Position numbers and translations under genes: made by a program
Part shown: positions 42,112-51,863 of the stretch, piece by piece
Layout: each line of letters opens with the position of its first letter
Position numbering within the stretch: position 1 is the first letter of the stretch
Origin: JAGVPT01 sp963772165
Lineage (GTDB): Bacteria > Bacteroidota > Ignavibacteria > UBA10030 > UBA8401
Assembly: GCA_963772165.1 (NCBI GenBank)
Contig: CAVYWA010000005.1
Span: 1-64,000 of the forward strand
Reading direction: 5' to 3'
Length of the DNA: 64,000 nucleotides
Notes under the pieces: generated by a model
Database searches by the model: none
The model's input: the letters and a program-made list of their open reading frames with translations, nothing else
What the model was told of the DNA's origin: nothing

Positions 42112-44223
42112 GTGAGCCAGCATCCTATACAAAAAGAATACGCATCAACTGCCGTGAGATCCGTTGCGCTCATCGGCCACGGCGGCTCGGGAAAGACATC
42201 GTTTGCCGAAGCCGCCCTCTTTGCAACGGGCGCCACGAACCGCCAGGGAAAAGTCGAGGACGGGTCCTCGGTTTCCGATTACCATCCGGACGAAATCGAA
42301 CGCCACATTTCTATTAATACTTCTCTCCTCGTTACCGATATTGATGCAACCAAAATAAATATCCTCGACACTCCCGGGTACAGTGACTTCACCGGTGAAG
42401 TGAAATCGGCGCTCCGTGTGTCCGACGCGGCGGTCGTTTTTATCAAAGCATTCGAAGGCGTCGAAGTCGGGACGGAAATCGTATGGAAATATGTCGAAGA
42501 ATATTCGCTGCCGTCGGCGTTTGTGGTAACAAAAGTCGACCATGATAATATTGACTTTGAACGCACCGTCGCCGCGATCAAAGAGCGGTGTTCCAACGAT
42601 GCAGTGCTTGTCACCTTTCCCGTGAACACCGGTCCGGGAATGACCGGCGTTGTCGACGTTTTGAATATGAAGCTGCTGAAATTTATACCGTCGACGAACG
42701 GGAAATACAGCGAAGAAGCCGTCCCGGCCGAATTGCAGGAACGAGCGGCGCATCTCCATGAAGAGTTGATAGAAAAAATTGCTGAATCGGATGAGGCGCT
42801 GCTCAATAAATTCTTTGAGGACGGGACTCTGTCGGAAGAAGATATTCGTGTCGGATTGAAGAGGGGAATTGTCGAGCGAAAAGTGTTTCCGATCTTTTCA
42901 TCTTCTCCGGTGCTCAACATCGGCGTGTTGAACGTCCTCAATTTTATTGTGAAATATTTTCCCGCTCCGGTTGAGCGGGGCACCGTCAAAGGAATTGAAC
43001 CTTCAACAAAGAAAGAGATTGACGTAAAGATCGATGTCTCGGCAGGACCGTCGCTGCTTGTTTTCAAAACGGTCTCGGAACCCCATGTCGGCGAGCTTTC
43101 GTTTTTTAAAGTGATGACCGGCTTCATCACCGCCGGAATGGATCTCTTGAATGAAACGAACAGCAAATCCGAACGCCTCGGCCAAATTTTTGTGATGAAC
43201 GGTCGGGAAAGGAAGGAAGTAACAAAACTTAACGCCGGAGATTTAGGAGCCGTCGTGAAGCTGAAGGATACCCACACCAATAATACCCTGAGCGCGAAAA
43301 CTTTTCCCGTTGTGTATCCCCCCGTCGTTTTTCCCGACCCGGTCATTGCGAACGCGATTCTGGCCAAGTCGAAAGGCGAAGAAGATAAAATCGGTTCCGG
43401 ATTGCACTCGCTCCATGAGGAAGACCCGACATTCATTGTCCACTACGACCCGGAAACAAAGCAGACGGTTGTTCAAGGTCAGGGTGAGTTGCATCTTGCG
43501 ATCATCATCAAGCGGCTCAAGGAAAAATTCGGCGTGGACGTTGATGTTGTTGAACCGCGAATCCCGTATAAAGAAACGATTAAAGGCACTGTCCCCGATG
43601 CCGAGTATAAACACAAAAAGCAATCGGGGGGCCGAGGACAGTACGGTCATGTTCATCTAAAAATCGAACCGACCCAGCGCGGAACAGGATTTGAGTTTGA
43701 GGATGCCATTGTCGGCGGTGTCGTTCCCGGCAGATTCGTTCCGGCGGTTGAAAAAGGAATCGTCGAGGCGTTGACGAGCGGAGTCATTGCCGGCTATCAG
43801 GTTGTCGACGTGAAGGCGACACTGCACTATGGTTCATACCATGACGTCGATTCCGACGATATGTCGTTTAAGATAGCCGGGAAAATGGCGTTTCGGAAAG
43901 GGTTTAAAGAGGCAAAGCCGATTTTGCTTGAGCCTATGTACGAAGTCGAAGTGATGGTCCCGGAGGAACACATGGGAGATGTGATGGGAGATTTGTCCAG
44001 CCGCCGTGGGAAAATTCTCGGAATGGATTCCGACAGTACCCATCAAATTATCCGCGCATTGGTTCCATTGAAAGAGCTGTACAGGTATTCCACAACGCTC
44101 CGTTCCATGACGCAGGGACGCGGCATCCATAAGCAAAAGTTCTCCCATTATGAAGAGGTTCCCCACGAAGTGGCGGAAAAGATCATTCTCGAATACGAAA
44201 AATCGAAACAGGCGGAGGAATAA
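42112..44223 (+). CDS. Elongation factor G-like GTPase (EF-G paralog)
   Basis: A 703-residue translational GTPase that starts at a GTG. G1 is GHGGSGKTSF, switch 1 has the ERHISIN motif, G3 is ILDTPGYSDF, and G4 is VVTKVDHD. Domains II to V follow, with YEVEVMVPEEHMGDVMGDLSSRRGKI in domain V. The P loop has GHGGSGKT where canonical EF-G has AHIDAGKT, and LxRP-type domain IV is divergent. This places it in the EF-G2-like branch that coexists with the main EF-G. Its start is separate from the preceding genes, and its stop is next to the flippase gene. Confidence 0.9.
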   Translation: MSQHPIQKEYASTAVRSVALIGHGGSGKTSFAEAALFATGATNRQGKVEDGSSVSDYHPDEIERHISINTSLLVTDIDATKINILDTPGYSDFTGEVKSALRVSDAAVVFIKAFEGVEVGTEIVWKYVEEYSLPSAFVVTKVDHDNIDFERTVAAIKERCSNDAVLVTFPVNTGPGMTGVVDVLNMKLLKFIPSTNGKYSEEAVPAELQERAAHLHEELIEKIAESDEALLNKFFEDGTLSEEDIRVGLKRGIVERKVFPIFSSSPVLNIGVLNVLNFIVKYFPAPVERGTVKGIEPSTKKEIDVKIDVSAGPSLLVFKTVSEPHVGELSFFKVMTGFITAGMDLLNETNSKSERLGQIFVMNGRERKEVTKLNAGDLGAVVKLKDTHTNNTLSAKTFPVVYPPVVFPDPVIANAILAKSKGEEDKIGSGLHSLHEEDPTFIVHYDPETKQTVVQGQGELHLAIIIKRLKEKFGVDVDVVEPRIPYKETIKGTVPDAEYKHKKQSGGRGQYGHVHLKIEPTQRGTGFEFEDAIVGGVVPGRFVPAVEKGIVEALTSGVIAGYQVVDVKATLHYGSYHDVDSDDMSFKIAGKMAFRKGFKEAKPILLEPMYEVEVMVPEEHMGDVMGDLSSRRGKILGMDSDSTHQIIRALVPLKELYRYSTTLRSMTQGRGIHKQKFSHYEEVPHEVAEKIILEYEKSKQAEE

Positions 44224-44224
44224 T

Positions 44225-45478
44225 ATTTTATCAAACTTTAAAAGAACTGTCTTGAATTTCGGCCACTTAGCCTTTGGAGAATTCTCTTCAAAGGCTTTTG
44301 GTTTTCTTACCATGGCGTATCTTGCGCGGACGCTCGGGGTGGAATGCTTCGGTTTTTTGGGGTTTGTCAGCTCAATTTCAGCTTACGTTATCCTTTTTGC
44401 AAATTTTGGCATTGAAAACTATTCAACCCAGCAGCTTGCATCGGATGGGGGATTGGTCTCAAAGCGGACGATAGGGACAATCATCGGAACACGTTCACTT
44501 CTTTCCGTTGTCTTTCTCATTCCTTTCCTTTTGTTTGGATTTTATTATTCTCACACGACTTCTGAAAAACTATTCTTTGTTTTCCAATCGATAGTTATTT
44601 TCGCGTATTCCTTTAATTTGCAGTATTATTTTGTTGCGGTAAGGGATGTTAAAACGCTGGCGTTCATCAAAACAGGTTCCGCTTTTCTCATCCTCATCCT
44701 GACATATTGCTTTATCACGGGCCCCTCCGACCTTCGGTATGTAGCATTGGTGAGCGGGTGTGCGACGCTGTTATTTTATTTGTGGAGTGTACTCCACGTT
44801 TTCAAAAAGCTGGAGACTACGTTTTCTCTCCCGAAATTTTCCGATATGAAAACTCTTATGCGATATTCTTTGCCGCTCGGTGTTTCCGCTTTAATGATTC
44901 AGATCTATCACAGCGCGGATATTGTCTTCCTTGGTTTTACGAACCCGGGGGTCCAGCTCGGGTATTATACGGGGGCGTACAGGATCATCAACCTTATTAG
45001 TGCAGTTCCGGCGTTAATCTACCTAACGTATGTTCCTGACTTGGCAAAAATCACCGGCGGACATCCAGTTGCCAGGGCTACACGCGAATATATCGCGGTG
45101 GTTATTGGTTCGGGCGTTGTTATCGTCGGAATATGTTTTTATTTTACCAAGGATATTATTTCCCTTGTTTTAGGAGATCAATTCGCCCCCTCAAGAACCG
45201 TCTTCCGGATTTTGTTGCTGAACGCTTTTTTGATTTATGTGAACGTTGCGTTGGCTCATTTGTTAATGGCCTGGGGCGAAAACCGGAGCTACCTCTTTGT
45301 CGTATCGTCCGGAGCTGCAGTGAACGTTGCTTTGAATTTCGTGTTAATACCGCTGTACGGCATCAACGGGGCCGCTATCGCAACGGTATGCGCGGAAGCA
45401 GCGGTCTGTATTGCTGCCTGGCACTATCTCAAAAAAAGGTTCCATTTTTCAATCGCGAAAGTGATTCATTTACGGTGA
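44225..45478 (+). CDS. Polysaccharide flippase (Wzx-type, MATE/MOP superfamily)
   Basis: A membrane protein of about 417 residues with 12 predicted transmembrane segments, expected to flip lipid-linked sugar units to the periplasm. It opens with ILSNFKRTVLNFGHLAFGEF, then SKAFGFLTMAYLARTLGVECFGFLGF, which is the family pattern. The start is uncertain: an ATT at 44225 has GGAGG six bases upstream. Other in-frame starts are TTG 44252 and ATG 44150, the last inside the EF-G-like gene. It opens the surface polysaccharide cluster, and its stop overlaps the glf start. Confidence 0.85.
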   Translation: MLSNFKRTVLNFGHLAFGEFSSKAFGFLTMAYLARTLGVECFGFLGFVSSISAYVILFANFGIENYSTQQLASDGGLVSKRTIGTIIGTRSLLSVVFLIPFLLFGFYYSHTTSEKLFFVFQSIVIFAYSFNLQYYFVAVRDVKTLAFIKTGSAFLILILTYCFITGPSDLRYVALVSGCATLLFYLWSVLHVFKKLETTFSLPKFSDMKTLMRYSLPLGVSALMIQIYHSADIVFLGFTNPGVQLGYYTGAYRIINLISAVPALIYLTYVPDLAKITGGHPVARATREYIAVVIGSGVVIVGICFYFTKDIISLVLGDQFAPSRTVFRILLLNAFLIYVNVALAHLLMAWGENRSYLFVVSSGAAVNVALNFVLIPLYGINGAAIATVCAEAAVCIAAWHYLKKRFHFSIAKVIHLR

Positions 45479-46572
45479 AATACGACTATCTTATTGTTGG
45501 AGCCGGGTATGCCGGTTGTGTGCTGGCTGAACGTCTCGCGTCGCAGCGCGACAAGAAAGTATTGCTCATCGACCGCCGGTCTCACATCGGCGGCAACGCG
45601 TACGATTCGTTGAACGAACACGGCATCCGCATTCATCATTACGGGCCGCATCTCTTCCACACGAATAGCGAGAAGGTCGTCTCGTACCTGTCACAGTTTA
45701 CAGAATGGCGTCCGTACGAGCACCGTGTCCGGTCTCTTGTGAATGGACTCCTTGTTCCGATGCCGATCAACCGGAGCACCGTCAATCAATTGCTCGGAAG
45801 TGCGTACCGCACCGATGAAGAGGTGGAGAAATTCTTTGAAGGGGAAAGAGTAGCGATACAAGAAATCAGGAACTCCGAGGATCTTGTCGTCTCAAAGGTC
45901 GGGAAAAGGCTGTATGAGCTTCTCTACCGCGGGTATACGAGAAAACATTGGGGAAGAGAACCGTCTCTTCTTTCGCCCTCGGTATGCGGACGGTTGCCGG
46001 TGCGGACAAACATGGATGACCGCTACTTCGACGATCGATTTCAAGCGATGCCGCTGCATGGCTACGCGGCGATGTTTTTAACGATGACATCGCACAAAAA
46101 TATTCATACCGAGCTGCAGACCCGATTTGTTGATGTGCCTCAAAATATTTTCGACCGATTAATCTTCACCGGACCCATCGATGAGTTTTTCGGTAGTATT
46201 TTCGGGGCGCTTGCGTACCGTTCGCTCCGGTTCGAGTTTGAAACGCACGAGCAAGAATTCGTTCAACCGGTAGCACAAATCAATTACCCCAACGATTTTG
46301 ATTTTACACGCACCACTGAATTCAAACACATTACAGGGCAGCGGAATCCCAGAACGACCGTTGCAAAAGAATACTCTCTCGGTGAAGGAGAACCATACTA
46401 CCCCATTCCGCAGAGCGAATACCTGGAACTCTATCAACGCTATCTCTCCGAAGCTAAAAAACTTTCAACCGTCTTCTTTGTCGGAAGGCTTGCAACCTAT
46501 CAATACTATAATATGGATCAAGTCGTTGCACAAGCCCTGACGTTATTCGAGAAGCTGGAACACATTCGCTGA
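45475..46572 (+). CDS. glf: UDP-galactopyranose mutase
   Basis: A 365-residue flavoenzyme that converts UDP-galactopyranose to UDP-galactofuranose. I chose the GTG at 45475, which overlaps the flippase stop (GTGA). The FAD-binding loop is IVGAGYAGCVLAERL. RRSHIGGNAYDS, HHYGPHLFHTNSEKV and GYTRKHWG follow, and the C-terminal YPIPQSEYLELY and FFVGRLATYQYYNMDQVV are all Glf signatures. It implies that the surface glycan of this cluster contains galactofuranose. Confidence 0.95.
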   Translation: MKYDYLIVGAGYAGCVLAERLASQRDKKVLLIDRRSHIGGNAYDSLNEHGIRIHHYGPHLFHTNSEKVVSYLSQFTEWRPYEHRVRSLVNGLLVPMPINRSTVNQLLGSAYRTDEEVEKFFEGERVAIQEIRNSEDLVVSKVGKRLYELLYRGYTRKHWGREPSLLSPSVCGRLPVRTNMDDRYFDDRFQAMPLHGYAAMFLTMTSHKNIHTELQTRFVDVPQNIFDRLIFTGPIDEFFGSIFGALAYRSLRFEFETHEQEFVQPVAQINYPNDFDFTRTTEFKHITGQRNPRTTVAKEYSLGEGEPYYPIPQSEYLELYQRYLSEAKKLSTVFFVGRLATYQYYNMDQVVAQALTLFEKLEHIR

Positions 46573-46580
46573 ATGCCGCC

Positions 46581-47474
46581 ATGACCTTACCGTTGATTTC
46601 TGTCGTGATGCTGAGTTGGAACCGCAGGAACGACGTGCAGGTTTCGCTCGGCCATGTGTTTGAGGTAGACTACCCAGCGGTTGAAGTCATCGTGGTGGAC
46701 AACCATTCCACGGACGGAACGGTCGATATGGTAAAAAGAAATTATCCATCAGCGACCGTTGTGCCGCTCGCAGAAAATATCGGCATTGCCGGATGGAATA
46801 AGGGATTTGAAATTGCAAAAGGTGAGTACATTCTGGTACTGGACGATGACAGCTATCCCGAGAAAAATGCAATCTCCATCGGGATCACAAGAATGATGCG
46901 CGAGCCTCAATGCGGCATTCTCGCGCTGCAGGTCTATAACATGCACAGGCAATGTCTCCAAACCTCCGCTCTCGTTCACGGAAAAAATACTACATTTATC
47001 GGTTGCGGTGCGATATTCCGGGCAGACGTTGTGCGCAAGGCCGGTATGTTTGAGGAGCTCCTTTTTCTTTATATGCATGAAGATGAATTTGCCATGAGAG
47101 TGATTGATGCCGGCTTCACCGTACTGTACGAACCCGGCGGTGTCGTCCAGCATATCAGTTCGCCGGTGCATCGAAGCATAAGCGCTGAATCCCGTATTGA
47201 TCTGCGGCGTCAATACTATTTGATAAAAAATATTCTCACTATTTTGGTTTTGCATTTTTCTTTTCGGCATTTGATTTTTAGAGTCCCACGGATCATCATT
47301 GGCAGAGTGCTGTTTGGGCTGAAAAATCACTGCCTCGCCTCCGTTCTCAAAGGCATTGGTGCATTCCACTGGAATATCGGCAGCGTTCGTAAAAAGCGAT
47401 TAGTTCTCAACGAGCGAACCCAGGCATTATACAAATTCGGGTCGTTTGCCGGCGGGTTCTTCTTTTCCGACTGA
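46581..47474 (+). CDS. Family 2 glycosyltransferase (GT2)
   Basis: A 297-residue GT-A fold transferase. The N terminus reads ISVVMLSWNRRNDVQVSL, with VIVVDNHSTDGTVDMV (nucleotide binding) and LDDDSYP (the DXD metal motif). EDEFAMRVIDAGFTVLYEPGGVVQH is the catalytic-region pattern of rhamnosyl- or galactofuranosyl-type transferases. The start ATG lies 9 bases after the glf stop. A galactofuranosyltransferase is possible given glf but is inference. Confidence 0.88.
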   Translation: MTLPLISVVMLSWNRRNDVQVSLGHVFEVDYPAVEVIVVDNHSTDGTVDMVKRNYPSATVVPLAENIGIAGWNKGFEIAKGEYILVLDDDSYPEKNAISIGITRMMREPQCGILALQVYNMHRQCLQTSALVHGKNTTFIGCGAIFRADVVRKAGMFEELLFLYMHEDEFAMRVIDAGFTVLYEPGGVVQHISSPVHRSISAESRIDLRRQYYLIKNILTILVLHFSFRHLIFRVPRIIIGRVLFGLKNHCLASVLKGIGAFHWNIGSVRKKRLVLNERTQALYKFGSFAGGFFFSD

Positions 47475-47550
47475 GCCAAAATATTTCCATTCGATAACTC
47501 CTTCGTGCTTGTGATGCCGGAGAGGAATTTTTGACACATAGTAACCGTGT

Positions 47551-48498
47551 ATGATCATCCTAAATGATAAACCTGGGCAATTGTGCAATAGGTTATGGGC
47601 GTTTTCGTTTTTTATCGCCTATGCGATGAAATATCGGTTGAATATTTACATCCCGAATTTTAAAGAATACCAGTCATATTTTGAAGACTTGTCTTCCTTC
47701 CCTCATGTCCATTTCACAATTGTTAAGAAACCTCCAATCATTGATACCTTGACGTATCAAAGCTACCGTGTCATAACGAAACTGCTGCGGATCATCAGCT
47801 CTTTCTTTAGTGTCAAAGGTCTTGGAATTTATATTGATCCTTACCATTGGACACATGAATCATGGGACGACTCTATATTGATGAGGAAAAGGAATATTGT
47901 TTTTCTGGGCTCATGGTTTCATCGTAAAGAGGTCGCGGCTCTGCTCGAATGGAAAAGTGCATTGGTAAAACTCTTTGAGCCCAAAAGCATCTATAAGAAG
48001 AAGGCAGACACCTTATTCGGAAATCTACGGACTGAATATGACGTTATCATTGGGATACATATCCGGCGCCGTGATTACGCGAATTTCCACGGCGGAGCGT
48101 ACTTATTTGATGATGCTGTCTATAAGAAATATATGAAGGCAATTCAGGATTGTTGTGGAGGGGGAAAAAATTGCTACTTTTTGGCTTCGGATGAAACAGT
48201 CAATTGCTCTCGGTTCGAGGATTACAAAGCGTTTTCTCTCGAAGCACCGGTTATGATTGAAGATGTATATGCGCTCAGCCGATGCGATTACATTTTAGGG
48301 CCTCCGAGCACGTTTTCAATGTGGGCGTCATTTATCGGTGATGTACCGTTGCGGATCATAAAATACGCCGATGAAAATATAACGCTGGACCAATTTTCCC
48401 CCATTCTTTATCAGAATGTTTTTAAAAACGGGGAACGCTTTCACCATGTTGACGAGAATGCAGATACCGCGCTTCATGAAAATTCCCTTGCAGGATGA
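47551..48498 (+). CDS. Alpha-1,2-fucosyltransferase-like glycosyltransferase (GT11-like)
   Basis: A 315-residue protein. The N terminus has DKPGQLCNRLWAFSFFIAYA, which matches the G(Q/G)LxNxL opening of GT11/NodZ-like fucosyltransferases. IIGIHIRRRDYANFHGG is the conserved HxRRxDY motif that binds GDP-fucose. FLASDE and LGPPSTFSMWASF follow as further family motifs. It is in the polysaccharide cluster after a GT2 gene. The donor is probably a GDP-sugar. Confidence 0.72.
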   Translation: MIILNDKPGQLCNRLWAFSFFIAYAMKYRLNIYIPNFKEYQSYFEDLSSFPHVHFTIVKKPPIIDTLTYQSYRVITKLLRIISSFFSVKGLGIYIDPYHWTHESWDDSILMRKRNIVFLGSWFHRKEVAALLEWKSALVKLFEPKSIYKKKADTLFGNLRTEYDVIIGIHIRRRDYANFHGGAYLFDDAVYKKYMKAIQDCCGGGKNCYFLASDETVNCSRFEDYKAFSLEAPVMIEDVYALSRCDYILGPPSTFSMWASFIGDVPLRIIKYADENITLDQFSPILYQNVFKNGERFHHVDENADTALHENSLAG

Positions 48499-48502
48499 AA
48501 AT

Positions 48503-49480
48503 ATGGCGAACGTGGAAATACCTGCGGTCAAGATATCTGTCCTTATGACTGTCTACAACGCTGAAAAATATCTTGACGAGGCCATACGGAGCGTATTAGA
48601 ACAGACGTTCCTTGAATTCGAGTTCATCATTGTTGACGATGGTTCATCAGACCGGTCGGCAGAGATGGTAAAACGATATGCCGACCGGCGAATACGTTTT
48701 TTCCCGCTGGAGCATCTCGGTCGGGCAGCGGCACTTAATTATGCGGTTGCACAATCCGCGGCACCGCTTATTGCGGTGATGGATGCCGACGATATAGCAT
48801 ATCCCCATCGATTACAGCTTGAGTATGACGCGATCGTGCACGATCAGGCCATCGACGCAGTGAGCAGCTCATATCAAATGATCGACGACCGGGGGAATCT
48901 CATAAGGGAAAAACATCTCCCGATGTCACACGAAGCAATCGTTGATTTAATGCCCGTGCAATGTTCGATGTGCTTTCCCTCCGCGCTTATTCGGAAAAGC
49001 GTCCTGCAGCAGGCCGGAATGTTTAATGAAAAATTAGCTGCTGCAATTGATTATGATTTGTGGCTGAGGATTCTGGATCGAGGAATGTTTCGCAATCTCT
49101 CGGATAGTTTGATAAAACGTAGGATCTCCCGCACCTCGATCTCAAGCAGGTTCAGAAATGTGCAAATGCAGCAGAGCTACGAAATGGGGATGCACTACCT
49201 GAAAGAAAAATACCGCGTTGCTCAAGATGAAGAATCAAAGTCGAAAATATCCTTTCAGCTGGGAAGGCTGGAATATTACTCCGGAACTATGAAAAACGCG
49301 CGTAAGCATTTTGTCAGACTTTTATGGAATACGCCCACCATGTTTATTGCATGGCGGTACTATATCGTAAGCTTTCTTGGAAACCGGCTCTTCATGATCT
49401 TGCGTTCAACAGGCCTTGCGGACGGCATCGGCAATATTTTTAGAAAATCCTCCGTGTCCCGCGACTATTTTATGCCGTAG
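48503..49480 (+). CDS. Family 2 glycosyltransferase (GT2)
   Basis: A 325-residue GT-A fold transferase. I chose the ATG at 48503 with AGGA upstream; an earlier ATG at 48416 overlaps the previous gene. It has ISVLMTVYNAEKYLDEAIRS, IIVDDGSSDRSAEMV, VMDADDIAYPHRL (DXD) and DYDLWLRILDRG (acceptor side). The C-terminal part is helical. It begins 4 bases after the preceding stop, so it is tightly coupled. Confidence 0.92.
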   Translation: MANVEIPAVKISVLMTVYNAEKYLDEAIRSVLEQTFLEFEFIIVDDGSSDRSAEMVKRYADRRIRFFPLEHLGRAAALNYAVAQSAAPLIAVMDADDIAYPHRLQLEYDAIVHDQAIDAVSSSYQMIDDRGNLIREKHLPMSHEAIVDLMPVQCSMCFPSALIRKSVLQQAGMFNEKLAAAIDYDLWLRILDRGMFRNLSDSLIKRRISRTSISSRFRNVQMQQSYEMGMHYLKEKYRVAQDEESKSKISFQLGRLEYYSGTMKNARKHFVRLLWNTPTMFIAWRYYIVSFLGNRLFMILRSTGLADGIGNIFRKSSVSRDYFMP

Positions 49481-49498
49481 GGGTTTAATCCGAGTCGA

Positions 49499-50690
49499 GT
49501 GGCAGCACCGTTTATTAATAGGGTGAGAATGTCAGCGTCCGAAGCAGTATACATAATGTTTTCTCCGCAGTCATGGAACAGCCAGCACAGCAGAACAAGG
49601 GCCATGGCCGTTGAATTGTCGAAACTGGGGCACCAGACAATCTACGTCAATCCTCCGGATTCTGTCGCCGGCATTTTGCGTGAATCCGCTGCCGCTCTTG
49701 TTAATCCTCTTCGCCGTGAGAATATTTTCTTCCCGCATGGTTTAGAGCATGCTTGAAGTGTGGACGCCGCCGGTTCTTCCTACTTTTTACAGAGGGAGCC
49801 TTACTCCCGGTTTCGATCGGTGGATGTTTAAGGAATGGTTCGAAAAGAGAATGCGTAAGATCAAAAAACCGGTAATTGCCGTCATCGCGATGCCGTATTG
49901 GTGGGATGGATACCTTAACGATTACGCGCAGAAATTCTCGGTAATGCTTTTCGATTATCAGGATACGATCGGCACCTATGCCCGCACTGCTGCAATCCAG
50001 GAACACATGTCCGAGGTTTTTAGACGTTTGGTATCTCACGTTCACGGGGTTATTGCGCACACCGAAGCAAACTATAAGAATATGCTGACATACCGGAAAC
50101 CCTCGGAGGTATGTTTCATTCGTAATGCGGGAAGCGGTGCGTTATCGCGGCGGCGGGATGTTTCCGCCGACACAGGCTTGCCCGGGCGCCCTGTCATTGG
50201 TACAGTCGGCAGGATATCACAAAATATCGATACCGCGCTTTTGTTAAAGCTTGCCGACCATTTTCCCGGAGGGACTGTCATCAACATCGGCACCGTGAGC
50301 GTTCATGCCCGGGCACTGAAAGGGAAAAAAAATATTACTCTCAAGCCTCCGATGCTCCAGGGCGATTTGCAGCTAAACATCCGGAACTTTGATGTCGGCA
50401 TCTTACCGTATCGGGAAAATATTGAAGGGAGTCCGTTGAGAGTGTACGATTTGCTCTCCGAATTGCTCCAGGTGGTGTCCACTCATTTTGCCGATGCCGA
50501 ATATTTCAAGGACGTCGTTCATATCGCGAACAGCCATGATGAATTTATTGCGATGACGTCGGACCTCATCTCAAGCAAGAAAAATTGGATTTCAGAAGAG
50601 GCGATTGAAAAGTTTGTCTCAGCTAATACGTGGAAAATGAGAGCGGAAAAATTGGCGCTCTTTTGTGATAGTCTGTTTCATCATCGATAG
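49499..50690 (+). pseudogene. Glycosyltransferase (GT-B type, TuaH-like), frameshifted
   Basis: Two frames make one protein of about 395 residues. The N-terminal part starts at GTG 49499 and holds MFSPQSWNSQHSRTRAMAVEL and GHQTIYVNPP, an N-terminal Rossmann half. The rest, from about 49742, is one frame over and holds RKPVIAVIAMPYWW, VIGTVGRISQNIDTALL and ILPYRENIEGSPLRVYDLL (sugar-nucleotide binding). Dropping one base in GAGCATGCTTGAA near 49748 joins HGLEH to LEVWTPP. The pattern resembles the TuaH-type single-domain transferases. A sequence error is likely. Confidence 0.78.
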
Positions 50691-50738
50691 ACGAATCGCC
50701 GAAGCCGCTCCCTCAATTCAAAATATAGCGACGTCCAT

Positions 50739-51863
50739 TTGCCATTGAACACCTCAATTTTACTTCTGACGGATGAAATGAACCCCGGGGGGGTAGCTCG
50801 CCATGTAGTGGACCTTGCCAACGGACTTATAGAAAAAGGCATGACGCCGATTGTGGCTGCACATGACGGGCCGTTTCGGTCACGCCTGCGCAAAGAAATT
50901 GTTTTTGTGAACCTTCCGCTCTTTATTTCAAAGAGCGGGCGCAAACGGGCCTTTGGGCTCCTCGCTTCATATAAAATTCTTGCTCCAATTATTCGACGGG
51001 AAAAGGTCATTTTGATCCATTCGCACAAGCGGTACACCGATGTTCTCGGACGAATTCTTGCCCGAAGATTGTCCTTGCCTCACATTTCCACATGCCATAG
51101 CATTTTCACTTCATTGAGGCTTGTTTCGTTGTTCGGCGATACGACGATTGCCTGCAGCAAAGCAGCAAGAGAAGCGCTGATAAAGAATTCTCGGAAAAAC
51201 CCGAACGCTGTCGTGCGAATATATTCCGGCATTCAGCCGTTCAGGGTCTTCCGTGAGGATGAAAAAAGCCGGGTGCTTAAAGAATTAAATATCACGCCGG
51301 GGACAAAAATTATCGCAAGCGTAGGGCAATTAATTAAATCGAAGGACAGGGCGACCTTCGTCCGGGCTATCGGCATCCTGAAACGAGAAGGCGCGATTGA
51401 CAATATCCTTTTTGTCATCCTCGGAGACGGCAAACAAAAAGGTCTGCTGGAAGAATTGGTAAGCAGCGAAAAAGTACCCGACCATGTGCTGTTCCTGCAA
51501 GGTACATATAATGTGGAAGCATTATTCAATGTGGCCGACTTTATGGTCTTGTCATCAATTCAGGAGGGACTGCCATACGTTCTCATGGAAGCTGCGAGCA
51601 TTGGCAAGCCTTACATTGCGACAGATGTCGGCGGCGTCTCGGAATTTATTATTCATGATGAAACCGGGATCCTTGTTCCTCCGAACGATCCCGAAAAACT
51701 TGTCGCCGCGATCGGTAATTTATTGGCCAATCCAGCAGCGGTGGAAAGGCTTGGAATCAAAGCGAGAGAAAAGTTTCTTCAAGAATTTACGGTTGACAGA
51801 TTTATTGACCAAACTATCGAAGTGTACAAGCCATACTTTAGCGGCCCCTCACATGCCATCTGA
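50739..51863 (+). CDS. Family 4 glycosyltransferase (GT4)
   Basis: A 374-residue GT-B transferase that starts at a TTG. It opens with ILLLTDEMNPGGVARHVVDLANGL, the usual GT4 N-terminal motif. The C-terminal half has IASVGQLIKSKDRATFVRAI, ILGDGKQKGLLEELV, VLSSIQEGLPYVLMEAASIGKPYIATDVGG (EX7E-type region) and PPNDPEKLVAAI. The end overlaps the wecG/tagA-like gene by 11 bases. The start could also lie a few codons later. Confidence 0.92.
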   Translation: MPLNTSILLLTDEMNPGGVARHVVDLANGLIEKGMTPIVAAHDGPFRSRLRKEIVFVNLPLFISKSGRKRAFGLLASYKILAPIIRREKVILIHSHKRYTDVLGRILARRLSLPHISTCHSIFTSLRLVSLFGDTTIACSKAAREALIKNSRKNPNAVVRIYSGIQPFRVFREDEKSRVLKELNITPGTKIIASVGQLIKSKDRATFVRAIGILKREGAIDNILFVILGDGKQKGLLEELVSSEKVPDHVLFLQGTYNVEALFNVADFMVLSSIQEGLPYVLMEAASIGKPYIATDVGGVSEFIIHDETGILVPPNDPEKLVAAIGNLLANPAAVERLGIKAREKFLQEFTVDRFIDQTIEVYKPYFSGPSHAI

